A stretch of 64,000 nucleotides of DNA from Holophagae bacterium (GTDB taxonomy: Bacteria; Acidobacteriota; Holophagae; Acanthopleuribacterales; Acanthopleuribacteraceae), in contig JAUIFE010000030.1 of the NCBI GenBank assembly GCA_030429565.1, forward strand, positions 1-64,000, written 5' to 3'. A program made the position numbers and the translations under genes. Below, one piece after another: positions 62,177 to 64,000 of this stretch (position 1 is the stretch's first letter; each line of letters opens with the position of its first letter). A model generated the notes under the pieces. That model had not been told where the DNA came from, ran no database searches, and saw only the letters and a program-made list of their open reading frames with translations.

Positions 62177-64000
62177 TTACTCTTCCAGTAGGTTCTCCAG
62201 CGCCGCCAACTCGGCTTCGAGTGACGGGTCGCCGGCGGCGGCGTCGACTTGGGCGAGCAGGCCGCTGAGGTCGGGATCCTCGGGGGTGGTCGTGGTGTTG
62301 GGTGTGCTCGGGGCAGCGGTGGCGGGCGATGGGACTTGGGCCAGGAACGCGGCCAAAGCCGCAATCGAGGGGTATTTGAACAACAAGGTGGTGGGCAAGG
62401 GCAGGTCGACTTGCTGTTGTAGGCGGGCACGTAACTCCATGGACGCCAGCGAGTCGAGGCCTTGCTGAAACAAGCCGAGACGCGGGTTGAGATCGTCGGC
62501 GTCGTCGCGGCCGAGGACCGCCGCCGCCAGCTCGGTTAGCGCCGTTTCGTAAAAGCGCTGGTGCTGTTCGAACGGCAGTTCGGCCAAACGGTTGCGCCAG
62601 TCGCGCGCTGTGGTTGTCGTCTGGCGGTGTGGGTTCGGTACGTTGCCGGCGACGGTATTTTGGTAGAAGGTCGACAAGCTTTGGCCGTGGAAAGCGGCAA
62701 AGCTTGACCAGTCCACGCGCATCGCCGCCAGGGTCGTCGGCGCTTCGTCTTCGGTCGCGGCGAGCAGGGCGACAGCATGGCTGAGTGTGTCCAGCGCTTC
62801 CTCGCGGCTCAGCGGGGTTAAACCAAAACGGGCCCACTGTTGCCGGCGCTGTTCGTCGACGCGGGCCGCCATGCCGATGTCGGACCAGGGTCCCCAGGCG
62901 ATGCACATGGTCGGAAGACCGTGCGCGCGTCGTTGTCCCGCCAATCCTTCCAGAAAGGCGTTGGCCGCCGTGTAATTGCTCAGGCCCGGCGTGGGTAAAA
63001 GCGTCATCGCCGAACCGTAGAGGATCAGGAAATCGAGGTGGCGTTCGCGCGTAGCCAGGTGGAGGTTCCATGCACCCGAGACCTTCGCCGCGAACACGGT
63101 TTCGAAGTGGGCCCAGTCGTGGTCGGCCAGCAGGCGGTCGGCAAAAGTCCCGGCCGCGTGGATGACGCCCTTGAGCTTGAGTTTTATCGCATCGCACCAG
63201 GTCATCAGTGCTTCGACTTGTTCATAATCGGCGACGTCGACCGTGCGCACGTGAATCGTCACGCCCTGGTCGCGAAGCGCTTGCAAGCGGGCTTCGGTTA
63301 AGGCGTTCGGCGCGGAACGGCCCACCAAAACCAGGGTATGGGCGCCCATCGCCATTAACCGTTGTGCGCTGTGCAGACCGGTGCCGCCCAGGCCGCCGGT
63401 GATGAGGTAGGCACCGTCCTCGGCGAGCTCGACCGGGGCCGGCCGGCTTGTGAAAGGTGTCAACAGCGGTCGCGACGCGCGATGCTCGCGGTAGCGGATG
63501 CGGTTCGGTTGGGGTTTGTTGCGATCGCGTGCTTGCAGCAGCAGTCGCACCAGCGAGGTTACCTCGCCGGCGTCACAGGTTTGCGGTAGGTCGATGAGGG
63601 TCGGCTGACATTCGGGATACTCGCGTTCCAACACCGCGCTAAAACCCCACAGCGTGCGTTGCGAAGGCGAGCCGTCACTGTCGCCGTCCGCGACGGTGGC
63701 ACCGCGCGTGACCAAGTGTAGCTGCGGCGTGCGCCCATTGGCCTCGGCCACGAAGGTTTGTACCAGGTTGAGCAGGCCGTGATTGAGCAAGCTCGTAGTG
63801 CGGCGCACCATGGGTTCGCCCAGATCGATGCGGTCGGGCAAGTCCAGACCCCAGACGACAGCCACCGCGTCGGGGATTTCGCGTTGGCGGCGCAGCGCTT
63901 TGAGGTTGACGGCATCGCGTGGATCGAGCATTAGGCCTTCGCCGTTTTCGTAGAAGCCGTCGCCCAGTGAAATGAGATCGACGCGTTGGCCTTGGCGGCG
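62177..64000 (-). CDS. PKS, C-terminal part (KR-ACP), truncated by window edge
   Basis: The frame is open without a stop through to position 64000, so the gene starts outside the window; 607 residues are visible. KR with GGLGGTG (about 202-208), catalytic Ser-329 in YGSAM, Tyr-343 in LSNYTAANAF and a FAD triplet in place of LDD (final Asp kept, so a B-type alcohol is likely). ACP with Ser-517 in GLDSL. The sequence before the KR is the structural half of a ketoreductase; no DH is visible in this part. The tail PSLEAELAALENLLEE is a short acidic helix, probably docking to the next module. This is the most upstream gene of the block seen here. Confidence 0.88.
   Translation of the reverse strand, partial: RRQGQRVDLISLGDGFYENGEGLMLDPRDAVNLKALRRQREIPDAVAVVWGLDLPDRIDLGEPMVRRTTSLLNHGLLNLVQTFVAEANGRTPQLHLVTRGATVADGDSDGSPSQRTLWGFSAVLEREYPECQPTLIDLPQTCDAGEVTSLVRLLLQARDRNKPQPNRIRYREHRASRPLLTPFTSRPAPVELAEDGAYLITGGLGGTGLHSAQRLMAMGAHTLVLVGRSAPNALTEARLQALRDQGVTIHVRTVDVADYEQVEALMTWCDAIKLKLKGVIHAAGTFADRLLADHDWAHFETVFAAKVSGAWNLHLATRERHLDFLILYGSAMTLLPTPGLSNYTAANAFLEGLAGQRRAHGLPTMCIAWGPWSDIGMAARVDEQRRQQWARFGLTPLSREEALDTLSHAVALLAATEDEAPTTLAAMRVDWSSFAAFHGQSLSTFYQNTVAGNVPNPHRQTTTTARDWRNRLAELPFEQHQRFYETALTELAAAVLGRDDADDLNPRLGLFQQGLDSLASMELRARLQQQVDLPLPTTLLFKYPSIAALAAFLAQVPSPATAAPSTPNTTTTPEDPDLSGLLAQVDAAAGDPSLEAELAALENLLEE

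Noticed and set aside
1..64000. CRISPR arrays, tRNA and rRNA genes
   Set aside because: No regularly spaced short repeats and no cloverleaf or rRNA-like segment were seen on reading both strands; a dedicated search could still find a short tRNA.

Overview
The window looks like a piece of a large, GC-rich genome from a bacterium rich in secondary metabolism and secreted proteins. A giant secreted protein with Calx-beta, PKD and PPC modules, several insertion sequences, a group II intron remnant and a long multimodular PKS/NRPS locus suggest a predatory or marine bacterium of the Acidobacteriota or Myxococcota type. That assignment is an inference; no rRNA or other taxonomic marker is present.

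Left part (1-18 kb). A mobile-element scrapyard surrounds one giant secreted-protein gene (3125-12847, about 3240 aa). On its left lie IS110 and IS66 transposase fragments and a complete IS4-family element (698-2270) with perfect 18-bp terminal repeats and a 10-bp target duplication. On its right lie the 3' end of a group II intron, whose end falls 6 bp past the giant gene's stop codon, and two divergent IS3-family elements with different inactivating lesions. After a repeat-bearing gap come a small secreted protein, an SMR-type transporter preceded by what looks like a guanidine-II (mini-ykkC) riboswitch, a 100-bp imperfect palindrome and a small helical protein of unknown function.

Right part (18.9-64 kb). 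A single minus-strand block of eleven genes runs from beyond the right edge leftwards. In transcription order: a PKS truncated by the window edge (KR-ACP end), two PKS modules KS-DH-KR-ACP without an acyltransferase (AT), one KS-AT-DH-KR-ACP, one KS-DH-ER-KR-ACP in which the AT core is missing but both flanking linkers remain, a KS-AT-ACP-aminotransferase-C-A-PCP-E-C hybrid, and an A-PCP-C-A-PCP protein ending in an unusual reductase-like domain. Then come a secreted alpha/beta-hydrolase, an asparagine synthetase, a radical-SAM-like protein lacking two of the three cluster cysteines, and a phenylalanine hydroxylase. Spacings of 3-24 nt and start/stop overlaps connect most of these genes; the largest gap is about 240 nt, before the hydrolase.

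Predicted logic (inference): a polyene-type chain with one saturated step, a beta-amino group installed by the aminotransferase, then D-Asn (adenylation code close to Asn, followed by an epimerase), then two further residues. The asparagine synthetase and phenylalanine hydroxylase may supply Asn and a hydroxylated Phe. This resembles the front end of iturin/mycosubtilin synthetases, but the polyketide part, AT deletions, terminal domain and degenerate radical-SAM protein set it apart.
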